This document shows positions 44,321 to 57,464 of a stretch of 64,000 nt of DNA, piece by piece. The translations under genes and the position numbers were made by a program. The first letter of the stretch is position 1. Every line of letters starts with the position of its first letter. Origin of the DNA: Ficedula albicollis (lineage: Eukaryota; Chordata; Aves; Passeriformes; Muscicapidae); NCBI RefSeq assembly GCF_000247815.1, contig NC_021680.1:310001-374000 (forward strand). Direction: 5' to 3'. The notes beneath the pieces were generated by a model. It was not told the origin of the DNA and searched no databases. It saw only the letters and a program-made list of their open reading frames with translations.

Positions 44321-44321
44321 C

Positions 44322-44530
44322 TTCATAGAATCATAGAATAGTTTGGGCCATGGACAGGGACACCCTCTACTAGACCATGATGCTCAGAGCCCTGTCCAAC
44401 CTAGCCTTGGACATTTCTAGAGATCCCACATCCACAGCTTCACTGGGCGACCTGTGCCAGTCCCTTTCAACCCTAATTGTGAAAAAACTTCTTTATATCT
44501 AGTCTAAGTTGAGGATCTTTTTGGGGAGGC
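44322..44530 (-). mobile_element. CR1 LINE 3' fragment, reverse orientation
   Basis: Begins on the plus strand with tcatagaatcatagaatagt, the inverted CR1 terminal repeat. This is followed by ggacagggacaccctctact, agaccatgatgctcagagcc and cagtccctttcaaccctaat, the complement of a CR1 tail. A 5'-truncated copy. Confidence 0.85.
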
Positions 44531-46460
44531 AGGGGGATAGATGATGGAAACTTGCCTGCATTTCATGTCAACCTTCCTTGAAAAATTACTTTTTAAGAAA
44601 TTGCTATGAAAGCAGAAACTTAAATCAAATCTTAAATAGCCATAAAACTGTATTAGCTGTGGAAGTCCCTGCTTCCTGGGGCTGGAAGAAAGTACCATGG
44701 CTGCTGGAAGGGACCATCATGTATTGGCAAATGCATGGAAAAATGGAACCAGGCCTGGGACCAGGGAGAAAATCTCCTCCAGAGCAGCAGGTCTGTGAGC
44801 CCTGCCAAGGGCAGTGGAGCATCCTGTGAGCACTGCTCCAGCTCCTGGCTTTGGGCTGGGTCTGCCTGCCAGAGTACGAAGTTGGTTGGCAAAGGCAGAT
44901 TGAGACATATCAAATCAGCTCACAAACTTATATGGGGCTAAACTTTGTAGAGTTGTGGTTGAGAAATGGCCCTGAAGCTTGAATTTATTTTAAAGGAAAT
45001 CTCTCAAGCTGTGTTTCAGTAGACCTTGTTTTCTAAGTAATCTTAAACTAAGGGAGGGAGGGAAGAGAAACTACTGCAAAGCCAAATTTTGGTGGGTTTT
45101 GGCTTCCTGTTGCCAAATCTGGCTGAAGCGCTGATGCTAACAAAGCAGAGTGACCCTTGTGGAGAGCCAGATGCTGCCTATGAGCTGAGCTTGCCAGGGG
45201 AGAATAAATCTCTTGCATACACTGCTCCAGAGAGCGTGACCAAGCCTGCGAGGAGGCAGCACCAGCACAAAACCTTTGGGATGCAGGGGGGGATTTACAG
45301 CATGGTGATCACAGCCTTATGCACTGGGGCTTGGCATGGACTTTTGGATGTTTCCTTTGCTTATTTTTATCTTTCCTCCCTAAAATAGAGGGAGGGAGAT
45401 GATATCCCCTCTGCTGTGGGAGGCAGCTGCTTCTGCTGCACACACTCACTCCAGAGCTGTGTTTCCAACCTCCTGGGCTTTGCCATCTCCTCTCCCCTTA
45501 ATTCCAGTGTCTCCTGGGGGGCTCTGGTACAGAGCTGAGGCTAAGGATACTTTTTTCTTTTCTAATTTTATTTTTAGGTGCAGCCCCGAGGGTGCAATGT
45601 CAGAGATGCTGCTGTTTGCTTGAAGGATGACACAGACCGAGCTGATGCCCAGGTGAAAGAGCTCGTGTATCCACTTCAGGTTCATCTGCCATGGGAAAGG
45701 ATGTCCTGGTGCTGGGCTCATCAGCAGTGTTTGGAGAAGACAGCCTCCTTCCCAGCTGTGCACACAGCACATCCAGGTGGTGACGGGTACTCTGCAGCCC
45801 CTGTCTATCTCTGCTTCTGCACCACGTGAGGAAAATCCGATTCCATGAGGACAGGGGTGGCGAAAGGCAGCATAGAAGCCTTGACTGCTCCAAAACCAGC
45901 TTCTGTGGTGACTCCACCCTGCTCCCCTCCAGCACCTGCACCCCTGGCAGCACTGCTTGGGGCTGCAGGCTGGTCAAGGAAATGGCTGGGAACATGCTGA
46001 GATATCTCTGCAGCACCTGTTCTGTGTGTTGAAGTGAGGAGGCTGCCAAGGAACATGCCTTGGAGAGTTATGTGGTGTGAGTGACTGGGGTGGCTGCTCT
46101 GCTTTACTCACACCGAGCAGCTCCAGAGATGCTCAGAGATGACAAACCCAAGAGCCAGGTGTCCCCCGAGATGTGCCACCACACTGCTCTTTATTAGGGA
46201 ACTTGTGATGCTGCAGGAACTTTAAAGGTAGCCCCATCTCTGCAGGATCCTTTGTATCAGAGAATCCTCTTCCTCCTCCTAGGATTAAGTTAAGGGTGAG
46301 GAAGATGAGATGCTTTTACTCCTGTTTTTGAAATGTATACCAGTAAAGTTTCACCCAGTTCTCTCTTACTGGCTATTTTATAAAGGAAGTTGTATCTCCC
46401 ACTGCTTGGACACCAAAGCAATGGCCATGAAAACCCCCTGTTTGTCTGGCAAACCCTGAA
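44531..46460. other. Noncoding stretch without recognised features
   Basis: Unique-looking sequence. Several short open frames, none with recognisable protein similarity. Confidence 0.5.
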
Positions 46461-46464
46461 CTGG

Positions 46465-46815
46465 AAACTGTACATTTGGGTTTAGTCCAAAGCTGGGTTC
46501 CAGTAAGCTCTTGACTGTGACATACCTGATTTTTGTTCCAGACTAAATGACTATGGATGCCAAGAGTGGATAATCCAGCTCTCAAATTCTAACTTAAACT
46601 AAGAAGTAAGAAGAGAACTGTACGTTTGGGTTCAGTCCAAAGCTGGGTTCCAGTAAGCTCTTGACAAACTGTACATTTGGGTTTAGTCCAAAGCTGGGTT
46701 CCAGTAAGCTCTTGACTGTGACATACCTGATTTTTGTTCCAGACTAAATGACTATGGATGCCAAGAGTGGATAATCCAGCTCTCAAATTCTAACTTAAAC
46801 TAAGAAGTAAGAAGA
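46465..46815. repeat. 201-bp tandem duplication with an internal partial copy
   Basis: 46465-46665 repeats from 46666 to about 46815. A partial extra copy beginning gaactgtacgtttgggttca at about 46616 is nested at the end of the first unit. Confidence 0.85.
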
Positions 46816-47449
46816 AACCATAACTTCGGGAAATGTGTTTTGAGTGATGTTTCCTTGCCTTTTTTATCCCCTTGCAAGCAATCAATCTTAATGGAAAATG
46901 TCTGGTTCTTGCGGATCGTACTCTGTGAAAGGGCAAGAATGATTCTCCTGCCCTAAGAAAACCTGCACTGGGTGGTTAAAAACACTATTAGGAAGAGCTG
47001 TGAAGTCCTGCAGATTTCAGGGTAATTCCATTAGCTGCACTGCTATTGCATCCTGTAGGATTTTCCCACAGGGTATGGTTTCTCAGGGAGTTTTAACTGT
47101 GTACACCAACATCCAGGCAAAATAACATAATTTCTTCTCCTGAATAATGGGGACTTCACCTTCCTTTCTATTTTATACTCTATTTCAGAAGCACACTGAG
47201 GGTAGGCCCAGATGTTAATGCCTTCATACATTTGGGTTTTCTAGTCTCCTGCCACGCTTCATGGTTGTCTAATCCCTTGATGGCAGCAGGATGTGTCCCT
47301 GTGACAAACGGGGGGAGTGTGGACGATGCCATCAGCAGCAGGAGCTGATCCCATTGCTGCAGACACCCCAGTGCCTCTGGGCCCCAGCACAGCACCTCAC
47401 ACACAAGCCTTACACCCAGATTTGAATTCCTGGCTTACCACAGAGCCTG

Positions 47450-47639
47450 TAAGGGCTTTGGCAGATGCCTGGAGATTCTGAAGACACAAGACAAGGAATG
47501 TAGTGAGAAGCAGGTGGCAGAGCACAATAGGAGAGTTCAGTTCTTAAGGGCTTTGGCAGATGCCTGGAGATTCTGAGGACACAAGACAAGGAATGTAGTG
47601 AGAAGCTGGTGGCAGAGCACAATAGGAGAGTTCAGTTCT
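47450..47639. repeat. 95-bp tandem duplication
   Basis: Units 47450-47544 and 47545-47639 are near identical (aagacac/aggacac and agcaggtgg/agctggtgg are the visible differences). Confidence 0.9.
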
Positions 47640-49488
47640 TACTCTGTGGGGTTTCCCTTAGCTAGGAAGAGAAGTCCTGCTCTGAGTATCCCTCTGGCAG
47701 CCAGCACCAGGTCAGAATAATGTTTTTTCTCCCCAGCCTAGGCTTTTGTTCTTTGTCTCCATCTTGCCATCCCTAAAGGGAAATCCCTTGGAGGGATTGT
47801 ATCACTCATGCACAGACTGGTGGGAGTCCTCAACCCTGGGCATTTCTCACTGCAGACAATATTGCTGCAGCACTCAGCACTCACAGACTGGCTGAGCAGA
47901 GAGCCCTGTGAGAAAGCAGTCTCCAAACAGCTTAAACGTTTTATTCTAGGGCTGTTGGACAAGACATTGATCCTTTCCAGCTCTGTGTCCTGGTGTCTTC
48001 CCATGCACTACCATGGATTTTTCATTTTTTTTCTCTGCTCTAGATTTTTTCAGTTTTTTCCCTACATCAGGCAGTGTAAGCAGCTCTTTTTCAAAATAAA
48101 CAGCAAATATCCTCATCCATTGAAATCCTTATACAAACTCCTGCTGATCTCTCTGGCCTTCCCTGTATTGGTGATAAGGGACAGTTTCCTGGTACAAACC
48201 TCCCAAGTAACAGCATGTGAAAGCTGACTATTACAGTTTCTCTTCAAAGCTCCATTGCCTCCCATGGTTTCTATTACATGACAGTGCTCACAAAGTTTCC
48301 ACCTTGTTATTTATCAGGGCCGGAGCCTCTGATGATGACAAAAATGGGAGGTTTTTCTACCAGCTTCCTTGGGCGGCAGCAGCAGCAGGTTAGTCATTAA
48401 GGACTCTGTGCACAAGTTCATCCTGAAGTCGAGCAGAGCTTCACTTCCAATTTCCCCTCCTATCCTTCACCCCTGCTCTGTTTTCCCTTTGGGAGACCTG
48501 TTGTAGTGAATTTTTTTATTCCCCCTTGTATCTAGCAGAGTTTGATTTGGCAACTGCCCAGGAGAGAAAGGACTTGCAATTGCTTTGTCCTTTGATGATT
48601 TAGGTTATTGCGACTTCATGGTTGGCTGTTGGGAAAGCGATTAAGAGAAAAAAGTCCCATCTGTGACTGAAAATGGACTTGTGGTGATAAAAAATGTCTC
48701 TGGGTTATCTCCGAGGCTGCTGCAATCTCCAGCTTTCTTTTTTTTCCATTTTTTCTCACCTTAAATTTATTTTTTTTCTGTTAGGTCTTCAATTTATTTC
48801 CCAGGTTCCTTGTCATTTGAAGGATATTTCTTCTCCCTTTCTGATTGGACATGTGCAGATGGTAATTTTGGCCAATTAAATACTCTGTGCTGGACACAGA
48901 GGCAGAATCCAAAGGTTTTGAGGAGCTCTGGGTCAAATGTGCTGAGTGGTGGCTGTTAGAGACAAGATGAGTTGGGGACCAACAGAAACAGAGACACTTG
49001 CTATTTACAGGGTGTCCTGTTGGTGAGGGAGGTCGGGATCACCTTAGTAGTAAAAAGCACCCGGTCCTGCTGACAGGCTGCCAAAGTAAGGAGGTGCCAC
49101 TTATCCACAGGAGAACAGAAGAAATGCCAACAAATGCCAACAAAAAATGTGGTGGTTAGGTCAGAAAAGCGAGGAGAAAGCAAAATAGCAGGGTGATGTC
49201 TCTTTGTGGCTGAGCGTTGGCAAGACATAAAGACTGATGTAGACAGTACCTTGCTCAGACTAGGGCTTAAATAGGAATTTGGTAGGATGAACAGAGGTTG
49301 CTGGGGAAGAGCAAGTGAGGAATGAAGGAAAGCAGTGTACCAAGAACGGGGCGTGTTTGTCCTGTAGTTTAGCAAGAGGCTGGGAACAGGCAACTTCAGT
49401 GTGGGCAATTTAAAAGGGGTGAGACTGGAGGGATGGGCCTCATGTGAGTTAAAAAGAGGAGGTGGGTGGATGTGAGTGACTCTTAAGA
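47640..49488. other. Noncoding stretch without recognised features
   Basis: Unique-looking sequence. Nothing recognised. Confidence 0.5.
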
Positions 49489-49843
49489 CCCAGAGTACCT
49501 CCAGCTTGGTGGTAAAATGGCATCTTAAACTCCATCGTGAGTGATACAGCAGGATGGAGCCGTTCAGTTCCCTGGGTGTGTTAGAGCAACATCTCCTCTC
49601 TAATGTGATGAGGACTACTGGAAACCCAGAGTACCTCCAGCTTGGTGGTAAATGGCATCTTAAACTCCATCGCGAGTGATACAGCAGGATGGAGCCGTTC
49701 AGTTCGACCCAGAGTACCTCCAGCTTGGTGGTAAAATGGCATCTTAAACTCCATCGTGAGTGATACAGCAGGATGGAGCCGTTCAGTTCCCTGGGTGTGT
49801 TAGAGCAACATCTCCTCTCTAATGTGATGAGGACTACTGGAAA
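49489..49843. repeat. Triplicated segment with long-short-long copies (136, 83, 136 bp)
   Basis: Copies at 49489-49624, 49625-49707 and 49708-49843 all start cccagagtacctccagcttg. The middle copy ends at ggagccgttcagttc and lacks the last 50 or so bases of the unit. Confidence 0.9.
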
Positions 49844-50584
49844 AGCTGCTATTTTGAGCTTGATTTGGGATAATAGAGCAGAATTGGCTGAAAGAAGTGG
49901 AAGGTGATTTCTGGAAAAAAGTCATGAAATAGTGGAGCCAAGAATGCCGTGAGAAAGGGAGTGAAAACAGCAGAGTAAGGATAATGGGCTGCAAAAATCT
50001 CAGAGAACCAGGCAGCAACCCCTGGGAAGGATATCCAAGGGCTTAAGGAGCACAGGGAAGTTGGCAATTACTTAAAGTGACTGTGTTAGGGGCACCACAA
50101 CAACCCATCCCAAGGAACAGTAGGAAGATGATGCAGGGGCTTGATGGACTCAAGACACAGAGAAGACCTGCAGAAAAGGGAACCTGATGCCAGAGACCTG
50201 GCAACAGGGACCACGGAACAGCGGCTATGCAGCTGCAAGCTGGAAATGCAAAGCTGCAGAACAAGCTCCAGTTGGTTGTCCATTTTAAGGCTGGGCAAAA
50301 CCCTTTTGTAAATGCACAGGAAGGAGGAGAGCTAAGGAAAGCCTGAGCGTGTTGCTCAAATGAAGGGATTCATTGTGGACTTCACTTCAGCCTGCCTTTG
50401 CACCCAGCTAATTAGGACAGGATGATTAAATGGGGCAGGAGTCCAACTTGAACAGAGAGCAGAAGACCTGCCAGGGTATTTAGAGGAGTCAGGTGTGTTG
50501 ATGTTAGCAGGACATGCTGAATTGCCCCTTGGGTGTACTTCCAGAACTAATCCAACCTCGGAGGTGTTCAGGGTTTTGCAGGAA

Positions 50585-50722
50585 AGGCTGGGAGCTGCAG
50601 TGGGGCAGCTTCAGGAGTTGAAGTCTTCAAAATGGAGCAATGTGAGAAGATGGCAGGCTGGGAGCTGCAGTGGGACAGCTTCAGGAGTTAAAGTCTTCAA
50701 AATGGAGCAATGTGAGAAGATG
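50585..50722. repeat. 70-bp tandem duplication
   Basis: Units 50585-50654 and 50655-50722 (aggctgggagctgcagtggg and following) differ at about two or three bases. Confidence 0.9.
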
Positions 50723-52424
50723 TGATTAAACAATCAATCTGTAAGAACCTGGAGGATAATGAGGTGACACCTGGCATGGGTTTGTCAAGGGCAAGTGAAG
50801 TGAAATGAATGTAATTTTCTCCTCTGACAGGAGAACCAGGCTCACGCATGGGGGAGTGGTGCTGGATGGGATGGGGCTTGGCTGGTGGAGTGTGGCAAGC
50901 AGCCTTGGGAGGAGGACCTGCTCTGCAGAGGTGGTTGGGGACCCTGAGCTGAGCTTTAGGGGGAGGTGAAGAGCTGTCTCATCACATAGGATGTAAAACA
51001 ACCACCTCAATCCATGATGTCATCAACTGCTTTCTGAATTGTCCCCCTATGGCAGTTAGTGGCCATGCTGCTGCAAGATGAAGTGCTCACTTTTGTGTCC
51101 AGCTCTGCCCTTCCTAATTCTTGCGTGTGGTCATCAGGTAATCCCCATCACCATCAGCTCTGCTGCAGTGGCTCTTCATCCACATCTTTGTGGTGGGCTG
51201 CCCTTCCTGGGGGCATGAGGCCATCAGTAGCTGCTCCCCGCCCACCCCATCCCTGTCTCCTCGGTTGAAGACTCTGAAGGGCAACCTGGCCCTTAAGCAA
51301 GCATTGCAGGACTAGCCCAGGTCATTTGTCACAGTGTTTTTATTGTCTCCTCGGCTTCGTACCTCACGCTGCAGCACAGCGTCCTTCCTCCCCAGGACCT
51401 GCACCTCCACTTTGCGTCTCCAGGGACAGTGGTCCTGCCCTGCTCATGGCATGCCTACATTTGTCCTAAGGATTGACCCTTCAGTTATTATTAGCCTCAT
51501 GGTCACCTCCAGCACAGCCTGCCATGATGAATCAGAAATAGAATCTTCTTTGCATCACAGTCCTCGTTAAACCGACCATCCCCTTCTACCTGCTGCAGTC
51601 ATTGCCTCATTATAACTCCATTACCTTTAACAACAACTCCATTACCATCCATTATCTTTCTTATCATCTCCTTTACAAGGCTGTTATTTGCACCTCCTCC
51701 TTTACAGCCATCCCCTCTTCAATTACGATTCCATTATCTTTATTACCACCCCATTGCAGTCATAATTATTCCCATTAAGGTTTTGAGAACTGCATCTCCA
51801 TCCAGACTAGTCGGTGTCTCCATCAGCACTATCACCAGCTTCTCTTGCTCCATGTTCCTCGTTGCTTTCCTACACCTTCCCTGCATTCCAACTATCCCCA
51901 TACCAATGGTTGTACTCTAATTATTTTTCATTATGGTTTTATATTTTTTTGCCGTTATTGCTTCCTTTATCAGCCATTCTCATTTCCCTGAAGTATCATA
52001 GCTGCAGTGGGTACTGGGGTGGGAGCTGAGACTCAGGTCAGTGATATCATACTGATCTGCACCAGCCCTGAGCAGGTAATTACAGCCCATCTCTGTACTC
52101 TGCAATTCCAGCACCTGATCTCCATTGCAGCCCTAATTACTGACGTTATCTTTCTGTTATCCTTCAGCTCATCTCCATTTCAGCTTCCCAGGCATGACCA
52201 CCTCCTCTAGCTGCTCGTGCCCCTCCACCTCCTGCCTGGGCAGAGGAGCATCCCTGACCCTGCCTGATTTTCTATCCCTATCACTGGACAATGGCTCTAG
52301 GGACCTTTTGACCTTTTAAATTGAAAGAATATCTGTGTGATATTGGCAAAAGTGGTTTTATCACAAGGATTCATAAATTCTCTTGGTGTAACACTAAGCA
52401 TCACATCCCAGAAAGGTTGTGGAG
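50723..52424. other. Noncoding stretch, pyrimidine-rich in part
   Basis: The 51560-51790 part is rich in CATTA/TTACC-like words suggesting old simple repeat. No gene or mobile element recognised. Confidence 0.45.
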
Positions 52425-53740
52425 TGTATTTCCCTGGAAAAATTCCAAAGCCATCAGGACACATCCTGAGTAATATGCTCCAGGAGGGCCTGCTTGAGCA
52501 GGGAGGTTGGAGTCGATGACCCCAGTGGTCCATGACCCCCTTCTAACCTGAACCGTTCTGTCATCCCGTAGGTGTTGCTGACACCATAGTTTCAGCTGTG
52601 TGCCCACCCCAAGAGCTGCCAGATCTGCCTCTGCTCCATTCATACCTCTTCCAGAAGCCACAATGGGGATTCAGGAGCAGCCCTTGGAAGCTTTTTCGTC
52701 GGCACTAAGAGGAGGGAAAAGACTTCTTGACTGGCGTGGAGTGGGTTGCACCCTTTAGGGTGCCACGGAGGGGTTGGGCACCGTGCTATATCCTGATCCA
52801 ACAGAGCAGAAGAGCCCTGACAGCAGGTCCAGTGCTCATGCTCCTTGAGGGGACACTGAGTGATTGGAGTGATTACAGAGAGTCACAAAACTTCCCAAGA
52901 ATGGGGAAACTCCCAGCTCTGGAGAGCTCAGTCTGCTTAGTTTACCGCGAAGACTGAGAGGTGACTTCATGGCTTCCTATAAGAACTGTCAAGGCAGGGA
53001 AATGTTAAAGGTACTAAAGAGCCCCTTGCAGCAGGGGAAGGCAGCGCAGGAGCCCTGGCTGGGACCTGAGGCAGGCAAATCTGTATTTCCCTGGAAAAAT
53101 TCCAAAGCCATCAGGACACATCCTGAGTAATATGCTCCAGGAGGGCCTGCTTGAGCAGGGAGGTTGGAGTCGATGACCCCAGTGGTCCATGACCCCCTTC
53201 TAACCTGAACCGTTCTGTCATCCCGTAGGTGTTGCTGACACCATAGTTTCAGCTGTGTGCCCACCCCAAGAGCTGCCAGATCTGCCTCTGCTCCATTCAT
53301 ACCTCTTCCAGAAGCCACAATGGGGATTCAGGAGCAGCCCTTGGAAGCTTTTTCATCGGCACTAAGAGGAGGGAAAAGACTTCTTGACTGGCGTGGAGTG
53401 GGTTGCACCCTTTAGGGTGCCACGGAGGGGTTGGGCACCGTGCTATATCCTGATCCAACAGAGCAGAAGAGCCCTGACAGCAGGTCCAGTGCTCATGCTC
53501 CTTGAGGGGACACTGAGTGATTGGAGTGATTACAGAGAGTCACAAAACTTCCCAAGAATGGGGAAACTCCCAGCTTTGGAGAGCTCAGTCTGCTTAGTTT
53601 ACCGCGAAGACTGAGAGGTGACTTCATGGCTTCCTATAAGAACTGTCAAGGCAGGGAAATGTTAAAGGTACTAAAGAGCCCCTTGCAGCAGGGGAAGGCA
53701 GCGCAGGAGCCCTGGCTGGGACCTGAGGCAGGCAAATCTG
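52425..53740. repeat. 657-bp tandem duplication, two near-identical copies
   Basis: 52425-53081 is repeated head to tail at 53082-53740. Only two substitutions were seen over the unit: tttttcgtcgg/tttttcatcgg and cagctctgg/cagctttgg. Each copy contains a CR1-like tail. It is either a very recent duplication or a false duplication made by the assembler. Confidence 0.93.
52485..52565 (+). mobile_element. CR1-like 3' tail (first copy; second copy at about 53142-53222)
   Basis: The phrases gagggcctgcttgagcaggg, aggttggagtcgatgacccc and cccttctaacctgaaccgtt, ending in ttctgtcatc, resemble a diverged CR1 3' end. The whole tail is carried twice by the 657-bp duplication. Confidence 0.6.
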
Positions 53741-55720
53741 GATGACTGATACAGCACGTGGGGTTTAAGTGAGAGCGATGCCCATCTCCCGTGGTTCCGG
53801 GAAACGGAGAGGTGGGTGCGATATTCCTCGCACCCCTAACGCCTGTGGGCGGAGGGGCTGGTAGCAGCTTGCAGGTAATTAACAGCGCTGGTGTAAGAGG
53901 GGATGTAGGTCATGTCGGAACGCCCCTGGGTTATTTCCCACAATCGATAAGCTTCATAAATAATGTATCCCTCGGGGGAAAAGCTACCTTGCGCTCATCA
54001 GATTTTGTACTTGTTTGGCTTAGCAATGCTAAGAGGGAGTACGACTCAGAGGGAAAAATAGAAGCTATAAATAAATACAGGGGAGTGTAGGTAGAGGCAC
54101 AGCCAGGAAGTTCAGGCTGGGTGACCCCCATGCTGTGCAGCTGCCCCACAGACACCACTGGGGAGCACTGGAACGGGAAAGCTGATTCAGAGCTAATCAA
54201 GGGAGAGCGAGTTGTCGTGCAGGGGCAGGTAACAGCTCCCAGCACCACACTGCGCCCCCCTGCAAAATTTGGGGGAATTTTCCTAATTCTGTCTTGGTTA
54301 AAGGCAAACAAAGAAAGGGAGATGAAGCACTTAGCATCAATTTGCTATTATTTCCTTGCTTCACTGCCTGTAAGGGCACCTAAAGGAGATGAGCTTGCTG
54401 TAAACCGTGGGGCAGTGCCCTCCATAAGAGACGCAGGGCACTATTGCTGTGGCATTCCCATGGGGATTTGGGAAGAGCATTTAAACACCCTGTCTTGGCC
54501 TTTCCACACCTCAGTGATAGCCTGAAAGGGAAAGGCTGAATATAACACAGGACAGCAGGAAATGTAAGCTCTTTTGGGATCAAGGGAAAATATGTGACTG
54601 AAAAATCAGGAAGCAGCATGAGGATGGAGTCTGGTTCTTCTGGCTTTTGGGTTTAATCCATACCCACAGTTTTCATCTTAAAAAGCATGGACTGGGATTT
54701 CCTGAGAGAACAGATGGAGGAGCTGCTTCTCTTCCATGACCTGACACCTGCACTTTGGGTTTTATACTAAACAAAAAGAGCAAGGAGCTGGCAGGAAGCA
54801 GACAGCATGGTGGAAAACAACTTTGGGATTAAAATGTGTTTGTGCTGCCCAGGCTGCTCGCTGCACAGGTGGAGCCAGAACATCTGGGAAGTTTTATAAA
54901 TTAAAAGAAAACACGGGTTGCCTTGTTGTAAAACATAGTTATGATGGGCAGTAGAGCACAGAGGTCCTTACAAGCTTCAGTGAGATGGAAATTTTTGGCA
55001 AGGTCAGTAAATAATTCTGGGATTGAATTGTTGTAGCGCCATCTTCTGCAGAGCCCCTTATGAGGGGCTGATCCTCATGCTTGCTGGCCCACGTTCCCGA
55101 AGAGCAGGCTGTAAATAATCCATCATCTCCTGGCTGGGACCTGGACCAGGCAGAAAAGCTTTTTCCACCCATCCATTACAATCCCAGACAGCAGCCAGGG
55201 GATGTGCAGGGCTAAGAGGGGGGCACCCCGGGGAGTCTTTAACTGCAGCTCAATTACATAAGTGATACACCAGCTGAGGGAATAATTTACTGTCTCCAGA
55301 CAGAGCTTTACTCCTTGCAACAAGGCGAAAACAAGTGCGGCCCCCACGCAGGTGCCACCCGTGCTGGGGACATCTCTGAAGTGTCAAGAGCTGCTGCTCT
55401 TTCCTTGCAAAGCACCAGCCCCTTTGCTGACAAGTGGTTTTCTACATGTGCCTGGCCTAAGAATGGCCATGTACAGCTGTAACTGTAAGAGTAAATTAAT
55501 ATTTGCTCAGCAGCTCTGTAAGGGGCTGGGTTTGCTCCCTTCTGCCCCTGGGAGAGTGTTTTTGGAGGTGGGATGGATACTCACTGGTCCTCACTGCCTG
55601 GAGAGTTTTGCTCTGGAGCCTGGCTGGTGGACCATTCAGCTGCTTCATAGTTTAAATTTCACCTTTTTTGGGGTTGGCACCATCTTCTTATCAAATTTTG
55701 CTCCAACCTGCAATCTTAAT
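53741..55720. other. Noncoding stretch without recognised features
   Basis: Unique-looking sequence. Nothing recognised. Confidence 0.5.
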
Positions 55721-56212
55721 ACGTCCCACCTGGGACTAAGTCTTGCCTGCTCCAAGGAGCTGCTGCACTGGGACCAGTGTTGCATTGCAGGGACTGATAG
55801 GAGCCAGCACATCCCCATCAGGGTCTTTCTCTATCACCACACATAAAAAAAAAATCCCATGCTGAGGTGGGTGAGGATTGTTAAAGCTTTCCAGCCCCTA
55901 AAAAAAATCCCATGCTGATGTGGGTGAGGATTGTTAAAGCTTTCCAGCCCCCATCAAGGCTGCTCTGGGAGCTGGGGCCCAGATGGTCTGCAATATGTCC
56001 CACCCGGGACTAAGTCTTGCCTGCTCCAAGGAGCTGCTGCACTGGGACCAGTGTTGCATTGCAGGGACTGATAGGAGCCAGCACATCCCCATCAGGGTCT
56101 TTCTCTATCACCACACATAAAAAAAAAATCCCATGCTGAGGTGGGTGAGGATTGTTAAAGCTTTCCAGCCCCCATCAAGGCTGCTCTGGGAGCTGGGGCC
56201 CAGATGGTCTGA
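55721..56212. repeat. 274-bp tandem duplication with a nested ~53-bp duplication
   Basis: The outer unit starts cgtcccacctgggactaagt at about 55722 and again, as tgtcccacccgggactaagt, at about 55996. Inside the first copy, an A-run plus tcccatgctgaggtgggtga block is itself doubled (about 55846-55898 and 55899-55952). The second outer copy has it only once. Confidence 0.88.
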
Positions 56213-57464
56213 ACAGATTACTGCAGCCTCCTGGGCTATCCATCCCAGGCACTTTGGCAGGCCTGAATTTCCTCCAAATGACAAAATGACAAAAATAAAT
56301 AAAATCTCTCCGCATTAAATACTGGGAAGCCTGTGAAAAAGCTGTGTACACAATGAAAACAAATATATGCTTAAATAACCTCTCTAACAGTATTTCTATA
56401 AAATGCCTCTCTAAATAATGGCAAGTGAAAGGCCCTCTCCGTCCTGATTAACCTCAGCTGGGGAAGATTGTCTGTATCAAATCACTACCATCAGCTGATT
56501 AAAAATGAACTAAACTGAATGGAAAACAAGTTCCAAAACATCCCTTCTCCATTCCAATTCAGGGGCAAAATAAAAATATCCATAAACCCCAAAAACTCCA
56601 GAGCACGCACAGCGCTAAGGCCCCTCAGCCTGAGGATGAAGCAGGTGACAGGGACGTGGGATGGGGTGAGGTGGGATGGTGTGGAATGGGGCAAGAACGG
56701 AAGCCTCACCATGGTCACTCCACAGAGAGGTTGCAGGACCAGGTATAAGGGTTATAAGGGATTAAGGGAATCTGATACAGACTACTTAAAGCAACCTAAG
56801 TGAGGTATTCAGACTTTTTAGCATTTCTCTCCTATTTTTAGCAAGCCCAGCAGACCCTTGGGGTCAATAGATCCAAGGGAAAACCCAAAGTCCCAGACCT
56901 CAAGTGTCAGCCAGATAAAGCCATCCCGACAGGAGCTTGCTCCAGTACTGGGAGCCAATAGGAGATGACCTTCCATGCAGCAAGGTCCCATCCCCGGTGG
57001 ATGAGATCCAAAGAAAATATCTCCAGCAGTCGCTGGCGAAACAGAGAGGGAAACAGTGAGTAAACACTGTGTTTGGCACCCTGGACAGGCACCCTCTTTC
57101 CCTACTTTCCCCAGGAAAAGAGTCTGAATAACGGAAAGGCCTCAAATGTTTCTTCTCTTACTTATTTTTTTGATTGTTCCCATTTTCTCAATTATCTTCT
57201 TAATAACTGCGTAGAAATTGTTGGGTCCTATCAACACCCAGCCTTGTGCTCCAAGGTCCTCCCTTGAACAAGAGGCATCCTAGGCTGGAGCAATGAAGGA
57301 GAAAGGTTCCAAAATTCTGGGGGCAAGAGGGTGCATGCTTCACTGAAGTTGTGCTAGTGACACTGCTGCAATGTCCCTTGTATGAGCTGGATAGAGAGTT
57401 TCAGGTCTCGGGGTATGACTGCTGAGAACACTCACTGCTGGAGAATTACCTGGATTGAACTTTG
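56213..57464. other. Noncoding flank left of the edited provirus fragment
   Basis: Ordinary base composition with normal GG and GA dinucleotides. The AT-rich 56290-56520 part is repeat-free and could be conserved noncoding DNA. No LTR was recognised at the junction. Confidence 0.45.

Noticed and set aside
49489..49843. Repeat-spacer pattern as a CRISPR-like array
   Set aside because: The copies are direct tandem duplications without unique spacers, in a vertebrate genome.
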